DNA of 64,000 nucleotides from Apostichopus japonicus (GCF_037975245.1 NC_092568.1:2108001-2172000); one strand, 5' to 3'. Counted from the first letter of the stretch, positions 49,921 through 63,700 are shown. Program-made: numbers and translations. The notes: a model not told the origin generated them from the letters alone.

Positions 49921-50114
49921 TTTTTTTAAGGAAAAGTCGCCCAGGAAAGAACCTGGGCACGAAAACCAAACTACCAAACGACTGATCCGCACTCAGCCCC
50001 ATTCCCCTTGCATCGGGACTGTGACTGTGTGATCATCGTCAGGTGTGCATCACCATACATTCCCATCGAAAGGGAACAGATACTACACATGATCTTAGCC
50101 AAAAGGCCGAGAAG
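49921..50114 (-). mobile_element. SINE-like element with a U2 snRNA head
   Basis: Read on the - strand the element starts CTTCTCGGCCTTTTGGCTAA and matches U2 snRNA nt 5-45 without a difference, including the GTAGTA branch-point recognition sequence. After position 45 the match stops and an unrelated body of about 150 bp follows. The body contains a hairpin CCCAGG-TTCTTT-CCTGGG near its end and finishes in a short A-tail (TTTTTTT at 49921-49927 on +). TAGTAG lies on both flanks, a possible target duplication in a repetitive context. It is in the first intron of the methyltransferase gene. It could instead be a chimeric snRNA pseudogene. Confidence 0.75.
50074..50114 (-). ncRNA. U2 snRNA 5' segment (nt 5-45), partial
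   Basis: Exact match to the universally conserved 5' part of U2. The Sm site and 3' stem-loops of U2 are absent, so it is not a functional U2 gene. It forms the head of the element described at 49921-50114. Confidence 0.9.
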
Positions 50115-50428
50115 TAGTAGTAGTAGTACTGTACAGTGAGTGTACTAGCACCATAGAATGACTAGCACTAATACTAATAACCAGGCTAGCTACAGCATGA
50201 TAAGGCCATCAAGTATGACATTGACACAACGGTCAACCAAGGCGTGATGACACGACTGCTGCATGCTGACATAGTGACAGCCCTATAATCGAGCCCTAGT
50301 CTAACTCTGCTGTGATCAGTCAAACATGACTCACACTAATAGAAATACTATTTTTAATGCAGATAACACTTTGTTCTTGCTTTCGTTTATTTATTAATTC
50401 ATTCTTTTTCTTATGTCTTAAGTTGTAG

Positions 50429-50475
50429 GTCAGCCTGCATCTATACGTACTACAAGGACCTATCACAGTGAGGAA
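50429..50475 (+). other. probable 5' UTR part of methyltransferase exon 2
   Basis: An acceptor TTGTAG at 50423-50428 follows a T-rich tract and pairs with the donor after 49755. This would place the start codon 47 nt into the second exon. Inferred from splice signals only. Confidence 0.5.
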
Positions 50476-53400
50476 ATGTCATCTCATCAGGAAGACACCA
50501 GATTGTTCCAAGGAAAAGACCATTCAGTTACATACCAAAGATACAGACCAAAGTATGAGGGATACAATATTGTTGAAAAATTTATGACATTCCTACAAGA
50601 GCAGGTAAAGATAGTTGTGAATATTATATTGATTGGTGTTGTCATAGGCCTATCTTAGTCTAAAAAGTAAAAGTAAACAAAAATTATGCCTATTATCAAT
50701 CGTAATTGAGGAGGATGAAACTGCTCAGAAGGTGCATGACACTTGACAGAAGGAGATTTGCAATGTACAGGAGAATCATGGTACTCTTATTATTACCTAT
50801 CTTTCTTGAACTAGACATTTTGGGACAGTTCTGATTCACTTAGTTAAATGCATGCAAGGCAGCTAATCAGATTTATTAACTAGTGTTAATCAAGGAGATC
50901 CCCCCCAACAGACCATTGGTCACAGCCAGGTGTTTCCCATACATTTATATTTTGATTTTATGGGATGTGTTGCCCAGCTCTGCAAGTGCCTAGTAGAACA
51001 TTACATACATGGAAGGCCTTGGCTATTCTTACGACTAGTCGTAACAATTATTTATAAACTATTAGTACAACATCAGCGAATTCATGCGCAGTAAAGTAAA
51101 TAAAGCAACTGCGCGTGTAGTAGGGGTAACCCTAAATCCTAACCCTAACAGGAAATTGTTGTTACTCATGGTCGTAAAAATAGTACTCTTGGTTGTAAAA
51201 AATAGCAACTGCGCATGCGTAATCGGAAATTATTCTTACGACTCGTAGTAAGAATAGCCACTTTGTACATGGAAACATCACTCACACATGTTATCTGGGA
51301 ACTTTGAGCAAATAATGCTTTAGATTCATTGTTATCTTATAGTGTCCTCCTCCATATCAACTTGCGTTGGATCTGGGCTGTGGATCAGGTCAATCAGCTC
51401 ATCTTCTTGCCTCTCACTTCAAAGAAGTCATCGGCATAGACTGTAGTGAAGAACAGATTAAGGCAGCTCAGGGATCATCCACTTTAACCAATGTGTCGTT
51501 CAGGTAAGAAAGCAGCTTATGTGAATGTTCCGTTATAATAGCAACTTAAGCTTCTCCAGTCTCCAAGGAAATGAAATTTAACTCTGAAATAATATTTTGG
51601 CTTATTGCGAATATATGTTAATGGGTAGGAGAGAAAGAAGACTTTTCCCCTTGGCAGTAATCAACTCATGCTGAAGGTGGAAGGACTACAGCTTAGAAGG
51701 TTATTGGACATTAACATGAAGTGTGAATTGGGGGACATATTGACAGTTTAATTGGGTTAATTGAAGAAAGGAGAAAACAGTTCCCCTGAAAATAATGGAA
51801 TCATCCGTAAGAGATTCATGGACTACCACGTGGGTATTTCAAATAAGTGTGAGTGGTTGGTGATATCATACAGCGCAGTCAATTTACTTTCGTTACTAGC
51901 CTACCTGTTACTGATGCAACTCTGTTACACATACATCCCACTGGGGATGATCCACGATTTGAGAGGAGTGATTAATTCATTCATGCACACAACTGAAAGT
52001 ACCCATTGTAGTTGTTCTTAGTACATGTTCACAGTAAACATAATCAACCAAAACTACGGGGGGAAATTGTTATCCGATTTTGCATCGCAAACTAGACATA
52101 TTGCTATACAAGTGCAAAGATGTAAAGAGACAGTTCAAAGCTTTCAAAACTGCTCCACAAAATTTGAACACTAAATTATTCCCTTACCGACTTTCATTTC
52201 ATTGGTATTCTTGGACAGCCTTCAAAGAAAATCCAGTGTAGTGATAATAAAGCAAAATTTCTTCAGTCCAAGGTATATATATGAAAATGAAGTGAAAGTC
52301 CTGGTTAATTGAGGGTGCCTTTCCAGCGCTGTCAATTAATGCACAATGTAACTTTGTTGTTATTATATTGTTACTGTACATAGTACATACTGCTCGTCAT
52401 TTCACTTTCTCGATCGTTTCATTAATCGAGCAGATGTGGAGATGAGAGTAGTCTTGGTTCTATTCAAGATGGCTCTGTTGATCTCATAACATGTGCACAG
52501 TCCATTCATTGGATGGACTTGGATGTCTTGTACAAAGAGATGGACAGAATATTGAAGCCAGGCGGCTGTTTGGCGGCCTATGGCTATCATTCAAACACCG
52601 TTCACGTCACAGACGACCACTTGGAATTGGAAACTCAACTACAGGATATTGTGCAAGAGGTGAGGAATTAATGAATGGTTAATAATAAATTTTGGTGTTG
52701 GCCTCAAATTTTGACATATTAAAGGTTATTAGATTACAGTAAGACTGCTCATAGAACTTTGAGCATGATTTACCCTTGTATTAACTTTTTAACATATTAG
52801 TGATGCTATTTCCTAGAGTCTGGTGTGCAATTGTATTAGTACAACGTGTGTTGAATAAGTGTTTCAGTTGATGTCTTTTCTGAGTTATATCGTCTGTTTT
52901 ATTTTGACCTCTTATACCTAGGTTATATGTCATTCCATTTTGAAAGTACTTAATCTACAATGTTTCATCCACAGATTAATGACTGGATTATGCCATACTG
53001 GTCAGAAAAGATTAATTTGATATACAGTGCCTATAAGGACTTACCGTTGCCCTTCACTGACAATAAAAGGTATAGGAGTGATGCTTTTATGTCCCCTGAA
53101 CAAAGTATAGAAGGGAATAAGCTTGGTGCTGTCAGTCTACAATTCCTTTGGTTTCCTTACTACATTTTATTTCTGTCGCCATGACAACAACATGAACGAA
53201 TAATTACATGTCATAGCCTCTATCAGCATTCGTATCTTAGTTTGAAGGTATCTGAAATAAGATAAATGTGTGGAATGTAAAATGTTTTATTGTTTTGTTA
53301 TTCCTGTCCAAAGGCAAAACTTGTTATGTGGATCCAAATAAGTGAGTACAAGTAAACTATTCATATTTGAAAAGGTCAAAGGTCGTTTGACCTCAGAAGA

Positions 53401-55537
53401 GGTCAAAGTCTGAAAATCTTTTAATTGGATAGATTCAAAAGTTTTCAAAGTTTGGATGAATTTTGTACGTGACATGTAGATCTATCCGCCTTAGAAAGTG
53501 CTGCAAAGTAATTTCCTTACAGTTCACCTAATTCAGCAAGAAGGTATGTCAGATATAACTTCTTTTTTTTTTTTAGCACTTTTAACTTAAAACATTTCAA
53601 TTTTTGTTGGGTGTTGATAGTTACTTAATAACAAGGTACATGTGATGACAGATCATGTCCTTAATCAGACCATGAAGCTTCAATTCTGCAATTCATCATC
53701 AGACGCTGAGAGATTAACCCCTGGCAAATGATCATTTGCCTCAATTTCACATATGTTGTTTTTTGTCATGCCTCATCTGTTCACTGATTAAAGTAGATTA
53801 TGTAAATATAACACCTGCTCTGTTTATATAAATGAGGTTATGCCTGTCATAGTATACCAGTGTGATGTTTAATTGATAAGGCACATGGCATAAAGTTTGT
53901 TAATTCCTAGTCAAAAATCATTGTAAGGGAGGAATATAGTCTTTCTTTTTTAGTAAAATAGTGAAAATACTAAGGCATTGTATGTACAGACACTGTTACT
54001 GATCTCTGCAACTTTTTATAGCAACTCGGAAATATTACACAGCGTTTTATAGAAAAGTGATGTTGAAATCATAACATTTTGAAACAAAAACAGCACTTAC
54101 TGTCTAAAAAGGGGAATTTTTATGACACCATTAAAGTTACAAATTATATAGAATTTTCTCAAGTTTTTGTCATGTAAAGAGTAAACTTTCCAATGCATTT
54201 TCCGTAAAGTACCCAGACAGCATAACCTTATTCGAGACATTAGAATTTTGTAGAATTAATCCTTTTTGAGGCATTTTGCTTCCTTTTGTTTATGATTGGC
54301 TTAGCACCATCTATAAAAAAAGAGCAAGCAATACAAATAAAAAAGAACAAGCAATACAAAAATAGGAGAAGAAAAGAAAATTTGACTGAAGCAGCCACGT
54401 TGTATGGCAACAGAGTTCAAATAGATTCTCACCCGGTAAATATATTCACCACTGCATTCGATCTTTGACGGACCACATTACTTGAATAGTGATGATGTGC
54501 AGGTGTAAGTTAAGTATATCAACAAGATATATATTAGCATAATGATCAAATCCAACTTGAGAAACAAATCAATTATTAGTTGAGAAGATGAATTTAAATT
54601 TTTTTTTTTTTTTTAGGTCGAGTCCATGTCATGGTCTTTGTGCGAAATATTTGTGTTTCTCGTGTCACTTTGATTATTTTTTGGATAACAGGTACGTCGA
54701 TGAGGTAAAGTACCAGGAAATGAATGCTGAAGGAGTCTTTGGACTGATTGAGTCTTTCTCTGCTTACCAGATAGCAATTAAGAAACACACAGATGGGACT
54801 AAACGGTTCAGGGATTACAGAAAGAAGTGAGTGAATGTACTGAAATAAGGGGTGTCATTATGAGAACCGTTCGCAAATCTCCTCAGAATGGTCAATTAAC
54901 TAATTATATGTACACGATTTGCTTGATATTTGAGTCACTTTGTGAGATAGAATTTATATATATGTCATACTGAGATGTTTTCATTTCGTGATAGGTTTGT
55001 CCAAAAGGGCATGGACACAAGCAATATCTATTTTGCATATAAATGCAAGAGAGCCTACTAGGTGGGGTTAGTTTGGCTTTTCTGGGAGGGTTTGTGGGTG
55101 GGGAGGGGGATAGAAGTAAGTCTTAATTTTTTGTTGAATTAAAGTAGTACCTTTTGTTTGAAAATATTTGAAAAGTGTAAGATTCTGTCTAAATAAACCA
55201 ATCAACTGTTAGCGGGTTTTTCAAGTGATTTTAAATTTTAGATGAAGATCTTTTTTTTTTAACCACACATACTTCTAGGTTCCTATCATTTAATGATTTA
55301 TAGAAGGGGGTGAGCTCATTATGCTTGTCTTAGTCTTCATTGCATTCTTCATTACAGTGATTCAAATTTTTAATTTTTAATACATTATTTATACATTTTA
55401 TCACTGAACACCTTTTCTGTCTCCTTTCCAGATTTGTGGACTGCATCAGGAAATATTGTGATCAGCCAGAGGAATATAAGCTGAAGTACTCATCCAATCA
55501 TTTCTTAGTTCTATCGAGGAAACCTGCAAACAAATGA
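50476..55537 (+). CDS. class I SAM-dependent methyltransferase (Methyltransf_11 / TMT1-CRG1-like)
   Basis: Six coding exons: 50476-50604, 51343-51503, 52434-52659, 52975-53069, 54692-54826 and 55432-55537. Every junction is GT-AG with consistent phase, giving 283 aa. The start MSSHQEDTRLFQGKDHSVTYQRYRP is typical of this cytosolic family. Motif I is LDLGCGSGQ (about residues 52-60, SAM binding), an acidic residue follows in VIGIDCSEEQ, and post-motif blocks are DGSVDLITCAQSIHWMDLD and RILKPGGCLAAYGY. The IHWMD block is shared with trans-aconitate methyltransferase-like and CRG1-like proteins. The C-terminal part (DEVKYQEMNAEGVFGLIESFSAYQ, then SNHFLVLSRKP) matches the family lid region. The substrate cannot be told from sequence. 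The gene diverges from NEMF and probably shares its promoter. A non-coding first exon ending at 49755 and spliced to 50429 is likely. Confidence 0.92.
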
Positions 55538-57980
55538 TTTAAATAGTATCACTCAACCTATTCATTAATTTACCCAGTTAAAAGGCATTCCATGTTCTCG
55601 AACAACATAGCATTTATCTGGTTCACAACTATCGAATAATGTCTTTTAATGTGTGTGAGAGAGAGAGCTGGTCATTTGTTGCATTAGATGTAAGTACTGT
55701 ACCATGAATCATCTACTGCTAAAAACTCTATCATAAATGCTGCATCAAGCTATCATTATTTGCATATAAAAATATTCTGGGCTGATTATATTTTCGTCTT
55801 TGCCGTATCAGGCCAATGAGGACCCAACGACACCGTTATTGGAAGAGGAGAAATTCCACATATCATTTGTACAATTAAAACAATTTAGAACTCATGGATG
55901 TGAGACGTCACTAAAATAGAAGGTTCTGAAAGTGGTTGAAACGGCTGATAGAATGTGTTCAGACACTGCATAGTTCATTTGTACGCAAAACCCCAGCAGT
56001 GCTGCTGAGCTCTGAAGCAATAGATCACCAATCAAAGGATTATAATATTGATTACATTGAGACTTTAAACAAAGCATTATTTAAAAGAGCTCAAGCACTG
56101 TCGGTCTATTTTATATTCTCTTTTATATTTACTTGAGGGAACCGCTGTTGGAATTCTTGTCTTAATTACGTTTGGTATTTTCAACCTCAATGTAACTTGC
56201 TTTTGATGATATGTACATATGTATGATCTTTGTATTTGCATATAAGCATCAGGGCACAAACAGATATATTTGTTTACTGGTGTAGTGGACTACAGGTGTA
56301 ATTGCATTTTTTTTCTGAGATACTAAAGAAATACTTTGTAATATATAATGACCGCATTAATTACTTGGATGAGTCCAGCCAGTTCTATCAATTTTCCTAT
56401 GCTAATACCACTGTAAATTCTCTTCCCAAATCATTCGTATGGACAGTATGAACAATTTCTAACCTTTATCTGATAGAAACTTGTTATTCAATCAAGTGGT
56501 TTAAAGGGGAACATGGAATATTGCAGTATAGAAAAAAAATTGTCCCAACTGGGTGGATGAATCAGATGGGAAGTTGCATATGCCTAATTAGCTATAGAAA
56601 TTAAACATTACATAATTTTTGAAATAATTAAGATCGCTATAATAAGTTTTATATTTCTTAAAACATTTTTAAGAAAGCTGCAGGGTAATCATTTCTGGGA
56701 CTAACAAAAATATTCATTTAATGAAAAGGATTACTGACAGTGTGTTTTATTTTCATACTTACATTGTAATATTTAATGCAAAATAAAAATATATGAAATG
56801 TTTATTTAAACATATTTCCAATAGCTGCTGTGGTTTTTCGTTTTGTGGCAATCTATACAGTGTCGCCAAGTCCCCTTCTCATGTTAAAATTTCAGAAGTC
56901 TTTGAGGAAAACAAAGCAAAAGCTAGTCCTAAGCATTATACTAAATTGTTAGAATTAGGAAACTTACTAGCGAAATTGAAGACTCGTGTAAACCTTGTCT
57001 GGGCTAGAGGAATTCAGGGGTGGTGCAGCTGGGTGTGTGTGTGTGGGGGGGGGGGGAGATGTGATGAGGGAGGCAAACTTTCCCCTCCTTTTGTGGAAAC
57101 CTCAAAAAGTCCTTTTTTTGTCAATTAGAAGTGCTCCTTGTCAATTAGAAGAAAAGAAATTGAAAAATTGCCCAGCTATGGAACATGAAATTAACGGTAA
57201 TGAAAAAGGGGTCTTTTTTTTATAAGTCAGACCAACTTTACAATACGGAATTTGAGACATAGATGAAAGCACAGAATACCCATTTTGTTGGTGTAACTTT
57301 ATGGTTTGCCACCTCAAATCAGAGTACTATGTCCCACTAGCTCTCGAAGCTTGTACCCTCTACCCCATCCCCAGATGGAACCCTCAATTTCCTTCCTTCT
57401 CTAGAGAAATTCTTCCTTCTATGAAAAAGGGAAAGTAATTACTCCACAATAGGGAAAGAAGACACTAGACTTTATTGCCCTAGAAAATATTCATGGCCAG
57501 GAAAATGACACCCAGAAAGTACTGCAGATTTGCGCGGTGGCAATTGGTCCTTTACAATGGCGACACTTTATCTGCTCCTCTTCAAGCCAAAGTTTAATCT
57601 CTTCTTTGTAACTCGTGATATGCCAGGCTGCATATTCAAAATTTTGCTAATGAAGAACTTTGACACACTGAAAAGGAAAACCACCTTTGTCCCAGAGAGG
57701 TTCTAGGGTCCACAGCCTCTCGAAACAATAATTATTCGCATAGTTGTATTTCTCTTCTGTGGGGAGGATACACCCAGACTCCCTTACATGGGGCGTCAGC
57801 TGCAACGACCCCAGAGCCGCATTTATCCGTTTATTAATCATGGATCCGCCCTGATGATCACTGACGTGCCCAAGGTGGTCGGGACCATGCCCCCCACACC
57901 CCCATCGTCGGTCGGGGGAAATGGTTCACTCGTGGCATTTAAAAAGCAAATATTCAGCCAGGGAAGAATTAGACCACAAC
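55538..57980. other. 3' flank of the methyltransferase gene
   Basis: AT-rich sequence. A candidate AATAAA lies at 56782-56787, giving a 3' UTR of about 1.2 kb if used. A GT/G-tract sits at 57034-57057. Short reading frames show no recognised motif. I see no further gene. Confidence 0.4.
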
Positions 57981-58586
57981 CAGGCGCGGCGGAACGGGAA
58001 AATTATTGGGGGGGGGGGGCTAATGTGTGGAGACTATCTAAGCGGAGCGCCACCATCGGTTTTTGGGTTTTTCAAACCCCCAGATGGCCGGAAACGGCAC
58101 TTCCCGAGTGTTTTATGCTGCGAATACCTAGCCCTAAAATATGGGTCTCAAGCCTGCAATTTCTTAGATTTGTATATTCGATGGTGTTTTAAGAGAGTAG
58201 CTATTACTCGTAGTGTACTCGCAAAGACGTTTTTGAGTGTAGTAAATTACTACTTGCAATTAAATGCAATAATTAAATAAATGTCATAAGAAAAAACGGA
58301 AAGCATTTCTTAATGTCAACAAATGGGTGTGAAACCATTTGCAGTTGCCAACAAATTTCTATGAACCAAGCACTGTCACGAATGCATGTACCCCCAGCAT
58401 TTACTAAAATTATTACACCTATATATAGTGTACACGTGTGCATCGGACAGATCGACAAGTATGCATTGAAAAATGGCAGATGCACGTTTCGGAGCCTTGG
58501 TAGATATTGGGGGGGGGGGGGGCTTATCATGCATTTGCCCCCTCAACTTTTTCATTTCAACATTTTCCCCCGTTCCGCCGCCACTG
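57981..58586. mobile_element. hAT-type MITE, same family as 32795-33878
   Basis: Begins CAGGCGCGGCGGAACGGG and ends CCCGTTCCGCCGCCACTG, flanked by ACCACAAC (57973-57980) and TCCACAAC (58587-58594), 7 of 8 identical. It shares long segments with the element at 32795 (left G-tract region, GCGAATACCTAGCCCTA, and the CGGACAGATCGACAAGTATG block). It has no transposase gene. Confidence 0.88.
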
Positions 58587-58594
58587 TCCACAAC

Positions 58595-61500
58595 TACGCG
58601 TCAGAATTTTCCTATTAGACGTTTATATTGGTAGTCGCATTGAAATGTTTCCAGGACAACACCCATCCTTTACAAAATCCTTGATTCGCTCGCCTCTGGT
58701 CCTTCTATTCCATAACGGTTCAGGCCGCTTCCTAAATCAGTCGCAAGGAATTTTGAATTCGAAATCTGCGCACGCCATTGTTGCTTAAAATGAAAGGCTT
58801 AGCGCTTAGCAAGTGTTGGTGCGTTAGTTTATATTTTCAAGAAGCAAGATGATTGATAATACGAAAAGGGCCAAATTACTTACTGCAGTGTTTCCTTCTC
58901 TCCCCCCCCTTCCCCTTATATTAGAATATACAGTGCGGCATCAGAATTTTCAGAGTGGGGTGAGGGTGGGAAGCAAAGTGAGGGCAAACAATGAGTTAAC
59001 TCATCCCAATTGGGATGGAGGAGGTTATGGAAGTGCAAACACGCACCTGTAGATAAAGTGCACATCGCATGCAAATTTAGGGGCACATGTCATTTCCCCT
59101 CCTATCGAATGCGCCATCGGTGAACCAACTTTTTACTTCTTAAGATTATAATTTTTGCATGAAATTCAGATGTGTGACAAAACTTTAATGTCATATAATC
59201 AGGGGGCGTACACTGACCATTTACAAGAGGGATGCTGATCGATATCGAGACTGACCAGCTCTTTTGCGATAGAATGCAATGACTAAGCTGAGTAAAGATT
59301 CGTAAAAATAAAGCAACAAACGGTAACTTTCTTTAAAATTATAGCAGACTGTATGTACTGTTATTAATAAGTCAGTGCTGAGGGTCCTCTAGAAACTGTA
59401 TAATTTTAGATAGTTCTTGTTTGTCTCCTTGGCGGATTTTGGAGCCCAAATATATATCAGAAAGCCGAGCAATCATCTTACATTTCTCTAGAATGTATCC
59501 CAGGGCCCCTAGATGGATCCAGGGGCGAAACCCCGGAGGTCAAGCGTTTCCAGATATTTCTTACTCTCTCGTAGAGAGTTTGAAGCGCCATTAGAAACGT
59601 GATAGAGATCAGTTCAACTATAGAAGGTATTCTATGCTCTGGCGGGGGGTCCGCAGTCCTTTCAGATAGTTCTCTTGCAGCTATTTTAAATTAAGCGCTG
59701 GTCCATCTAAGGAGCTTCGAAGTTGGAGCAATTTGTTAGCCTGTAACCTTTACCCAAATCTGGGAAATGTAGACGTAATGGAGAATGTTTCAGTTTTATT
59801 TAACCTCTCGATGTGAGTTGGGAGGGGGGGGGGGGTACTTTGGGGAACAAGCATCTTCATGGGGGAAGCCCCCCCCCCTCATCATGAGCGCAAATATGGA
59901 TATACTGGTTTGACTGTGTATGCGTTCAGTGTAATTCTTGAGGTACACTGACGCTGCTGTTAATAGGTTGACCAACTTTAAATGATGCATTGAATGTTAT
60001 ATATTCGCTATCCCTTTAAGAGTACACCGGAAAAATAGGAAAAAAGGTGATAATTTTCCTTTCTCCTCATATGTGTATGTGTCGTTTTGGAATAACATGC
60101 CATTATTGCCTTCTCAAATATCTTTAAGAGAATGTACCAAGTATTTTATGATTTCTTAAAAAACATAAGTCATGTTTCTCACTTCTCTGAAATGTTTACT
60201 TCCACGACGTGGGTATGTATCTCCTTTGAAATACGATCATACTGTATAATTGATATAAGTGATTCATTTGAAGCAAGACGAATTGTTGTATAAAATTTTA
60301 GATGCTAATGAATAAACAAAATTGTACATTAAATTCAAAGTTTGAATAAAAGATGGCAAAAAAAAATTGAAGTCTCTTACTATTCTAATGAATTAAAAGT
60401 GATGAATTATTAGTTTCCGTCTGACCGCGCTAATGTATGATTTCGAAATAACTTTACCACGATAAACTGCCGACACACTCGCATGTGCATATGAAACGTA
60501 AAAAAAATATATATATATAAAAAAAAGCGAACAATAACAGAGTGGAATTAGTCATGGAAATTAATTACGGCGCTGTGTGTTCAAGCAAAAATATATGTCT
60601 CCGATCATGTAATGAATAGACTTGCATAATCCTCCTACCGGAAACAATGATGTCTTCCAAAATGAAAAGCCGTCTGAGAAGAGATTCATCACAAACTTAT
60701 CTATCAACCCCGTGAAGGATTAGTTAAATTAGTATATAGTTGAACAAAAGAAGAAATAGTATAGATATTAATTTTCTCCAACTAAGGCAATTTTCTAGTG
60801 TCGATGTTATTTGCAGGTGATATTCGTTGGTTCATACATTTTTCTGAAGTAACCTACATCACACACAATACTATAGAATAATACAGGTATTGCAGATTCA
60901 TTAAATCCATATATATACATCTGTAAAGTTAAATTTAAGCAACGTCTTTCTGGCGACATCATTCATACTAACCTCATATAAATATGGCCACAAGAAAGAA
61001 AGAAAGAAAAAGGCAAGCTAAATTAACTTTTCGAAATTGTGTTATAGGTTTCAGATGGAAGTGACCTCTTGTAATTTCAACAGGTTGTACTTGCGATGGT
61101 CATCTGTATTAAATATAATATACCTGCACCTCTACTACTTTTTAAGACGCGTCCTTTCAAACAATGCGTGTAACGTATCAATAACAATATCCAATATCCT
61201 ACACAATTTATATCTAAACGATCTTCAGTTTTTTCCTCAAACAGCGAATTATATCAGGTAGGACTTTTGATTAACCTCTCAGCCTGCCAGGCAGTGATAG
61301 TGGGAAACATACATGGATACAAGTATGGTCCCTTTGTAGATGAAATTGAGGGAAGGGGGGGGGGGCTGGAGGGGGATCATGGAGGAGAAATGATTTCCGA
61401 CAACTGCAGTGCAAGAATGGATCCGCATTGCAAAGGAAGATGAACACCTTACATCAATGAAAAGAATTTCGCCCTAAGGGGTTGTGAGTAGGGTTGTCAG

Positions 61501-63029
61501 TAGGGTTGTAATTGGGTCTTGAGTATGGTTGTGAGTAGGGTTGCGAGGAGGGTTGTGAGGAGGGTTTCTGGATCGGTCATTATAGAGAATAGTAGAAAGG
61601 ATCCATGCAAATTATGACGCAATCCCCGAAATGGATAAACTTCCCTCAGCGTTTCACTTTGCGTTATAGTGCGAAACAATGGCCGGGTGCTGTGTGTTGT
61701 ATGTTTTTCCACACCCTGCAGTGTGTAGTGGCCTATATATTGATCAACATCTGATGGGAAACTATCAGAGCAATAATCTGCAGTGACTGGTCGCTAATTA
61801 GTGCTTAATTTACAATTTTATTCGATTCTGATGTAAAGGTGTCTCTCAAATGCATACGGTACTAACGACGTAATGTTAGTATAATAAAGTGGCTGTTTTC
61901 AGTTAACTGGTCTCCAATTTCCGGTGAGATTTCCAAACATAATATACCAAATATGTCTCACACTAACATTGGCTTTGGTGAAGAGAAAAGGATATCGTCC
62001 TAAATATTTTCACCAATTAAGTGAATGTTTACTGGCGCGTAAGTTACCAATTTTGTCGTTCGTTCAAAGACGCTTTTATGGGAAATATATACAATATTTG
62101 GTTTACGAAATGATCTTTGTTACTTGAGATTGACAAGGTGATTGAATGATTCAACTTAATGTGTTCACGCTGATAAAAGTGCACTTAATGAATGGAATTT
62201 GATAACGAATGGTCTATAAAACAAGAGACCACAAATCAACGATAAACTTGCCGTTTAATCATATATAGTCCAATCGACCCTTTGACCAAATATTTGCCCT
62301 AAATGAATGTAAAGTTAACGAACTGCTAATATCTATATCGAAATTATCCTCATGAAAGATAGTTAACAGAGAGTGTTTGATTAAAAGCTTCAGTTCTTGA
62401 TTCAGACCAGAGATGTTACAGAACTATGATGAAGAATACCTTCAAGGAAAAAATTCAGACACGTATTTGCCAAGACCTTAATAATGCATTTATTGGAAAT
62501 TTACAAACTGCGAATAGAGCCTGATGTGCAGGATTCATTTAAAAAAAAAACTTAATTGTATGCTAATGATAAGCGGAACACTGATGTTTATACTAAGAAT
62601 GAAGAAGAAGAAAAACAACTTGTCTATAGTCTGTTTGAAGGGAAGTTTGAATCTTTGTGCATTCTCCCTTAGTTGAGTTTGAAACGCAATTACTGTCAAC
62701 TGTTATAGGCTATAAACAAACTAACTGATAATTAATTGATGAAGTGTCAAAACAGGTATAGCACACAATGCATGTAGAAAAAAAAGGTTAAAAAACACAT
62801 TTAACGTAGTTTTGGCCACATATTATAAAGTAGGAATATTGTGTCGTGAACAGAAGAATCACAATAGTCGTTAAAGCAAACAATATAGTTCGGCTTGCTG
62901 TGACCGAATTTATACTTTTTTTTTCCATTTTGAAAGCATAATTATATCTATGACAAGCCAAATGCTCAATAGCCTGAGTGAGATATTCCAGGTTTATAGG
63001 TCGAAGAATAAGGATTATCAACCAAAAAA
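58595..63029. other. intergenic DNA, no supported gene
   Basis: AT-rich DNA with G/C homopolymer tracts (58903-58915, 59822-59835, 59869-59878, 61356-61366) that resemble MITE remnants, but I could not pair termini. A short GGGTTGTGAGTAG-type tandem stretch lies at 61479-61567. No reading frame looks coding. Confidence 0.45.
61479..61567. repeat. GGGTTGTGAGTA short tandem repeat
   Basis: Seven or eight degenerate units of about 12 bp (GAGTAGGGTTGT variants). Confidence 0.75.
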
Positions 63030-63039
63030 TCCATACTTT

Positions 63040-63700
63040 TCAACGTTACGATAAAGGAAAAAAAACCAGGAATATCGCCAATAAACTTTGATTATCAATA
63101 GAAAATATTGGATTATGAATAAAAGATCTTGGATTATGAATAGAAGATCTTGGATTATCGGTCGATATATTTGAATTTTCGACAAAAACCTGGAATATCA
63201 ATAGATTTTCGAGGTATATCTATACCGAGGCACCCGGATTATTGGCGAAAAACCTGCCTTAACGGTGGGTATTCCAAGATATTCTCGAGAAAATCCAGGT
63301 TCATCGGCGATAATCGTAGATTATTGGTCGGATATCCATGTTTATCAGTCGAAAATCCAGATTTACCGAACGATAATCCATGTTAATTGATCGAAAATCC
63401 AGGTTTATCATCGATAGAAGATCCAGGTTTATCAGACGAAAATCAACGGTTTGAACCGATAATCCAGGTTTTCCAAGTGATAATCTAGGTTTATCTGTGA
63501 AAAACCTGGATTTTCCGTCGATAATCGTGGTTTTTCAAACGATAATCCAAGTTTTTCATCGATAATCCAACTTAAACGGTGATAGTCCAGGTTTTCGAGT
63601 GAGGTTCCAGGTTTATCGTTCAAAAACCTGGACTTTACGTTGATAAACCTGGATTATTGGTCAATATTCCAGGTTTATCGGTCCACATTAAGTTCCTTCG
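63040..63700. repeat. degenerate minisatellite (TCGATAATCCAGGTTTA)
   Basis: About 35 diverged units of 17-20 bp built on CCAGGTTTATCG and GATAATCC. The unit occurs in both orientations (AAACCTGGATTATCG also appears), so the block is partly self-complementary. The short reading frames in it, rich in repeated Asn-Pro and Leu-Asp-Tyr, are artefacts. Confidence 0.85.

Noticed and set aside
50074-50114. Functional U2 snRNA gene
   Set aside because: Only nt 5-45 match; the Sm site and 3' stem-loops are missing.
54588-54691. Extension of methyltransferase exon 5 upstream of 54692 using the AG after the T-tract at 54616
   Set aside because: Including 54617-54691 would insert non-family residues; the acceptor at 54691 joins the preceding exon (phase 2) in frame to YVDEVKYQEMN.
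56793-57225. 111-codon frame downstream of the methyltransferase
   Set aside because: Its C-terminal half translates a GT/G homopolymer tract and no family similarity is seen.
57788-58280. Frames of 119-134 codons across the MITE at 57981
   Set aside because: They translate MITE sequence (the same peptide appears at 32820-33008) and show no transposase features.
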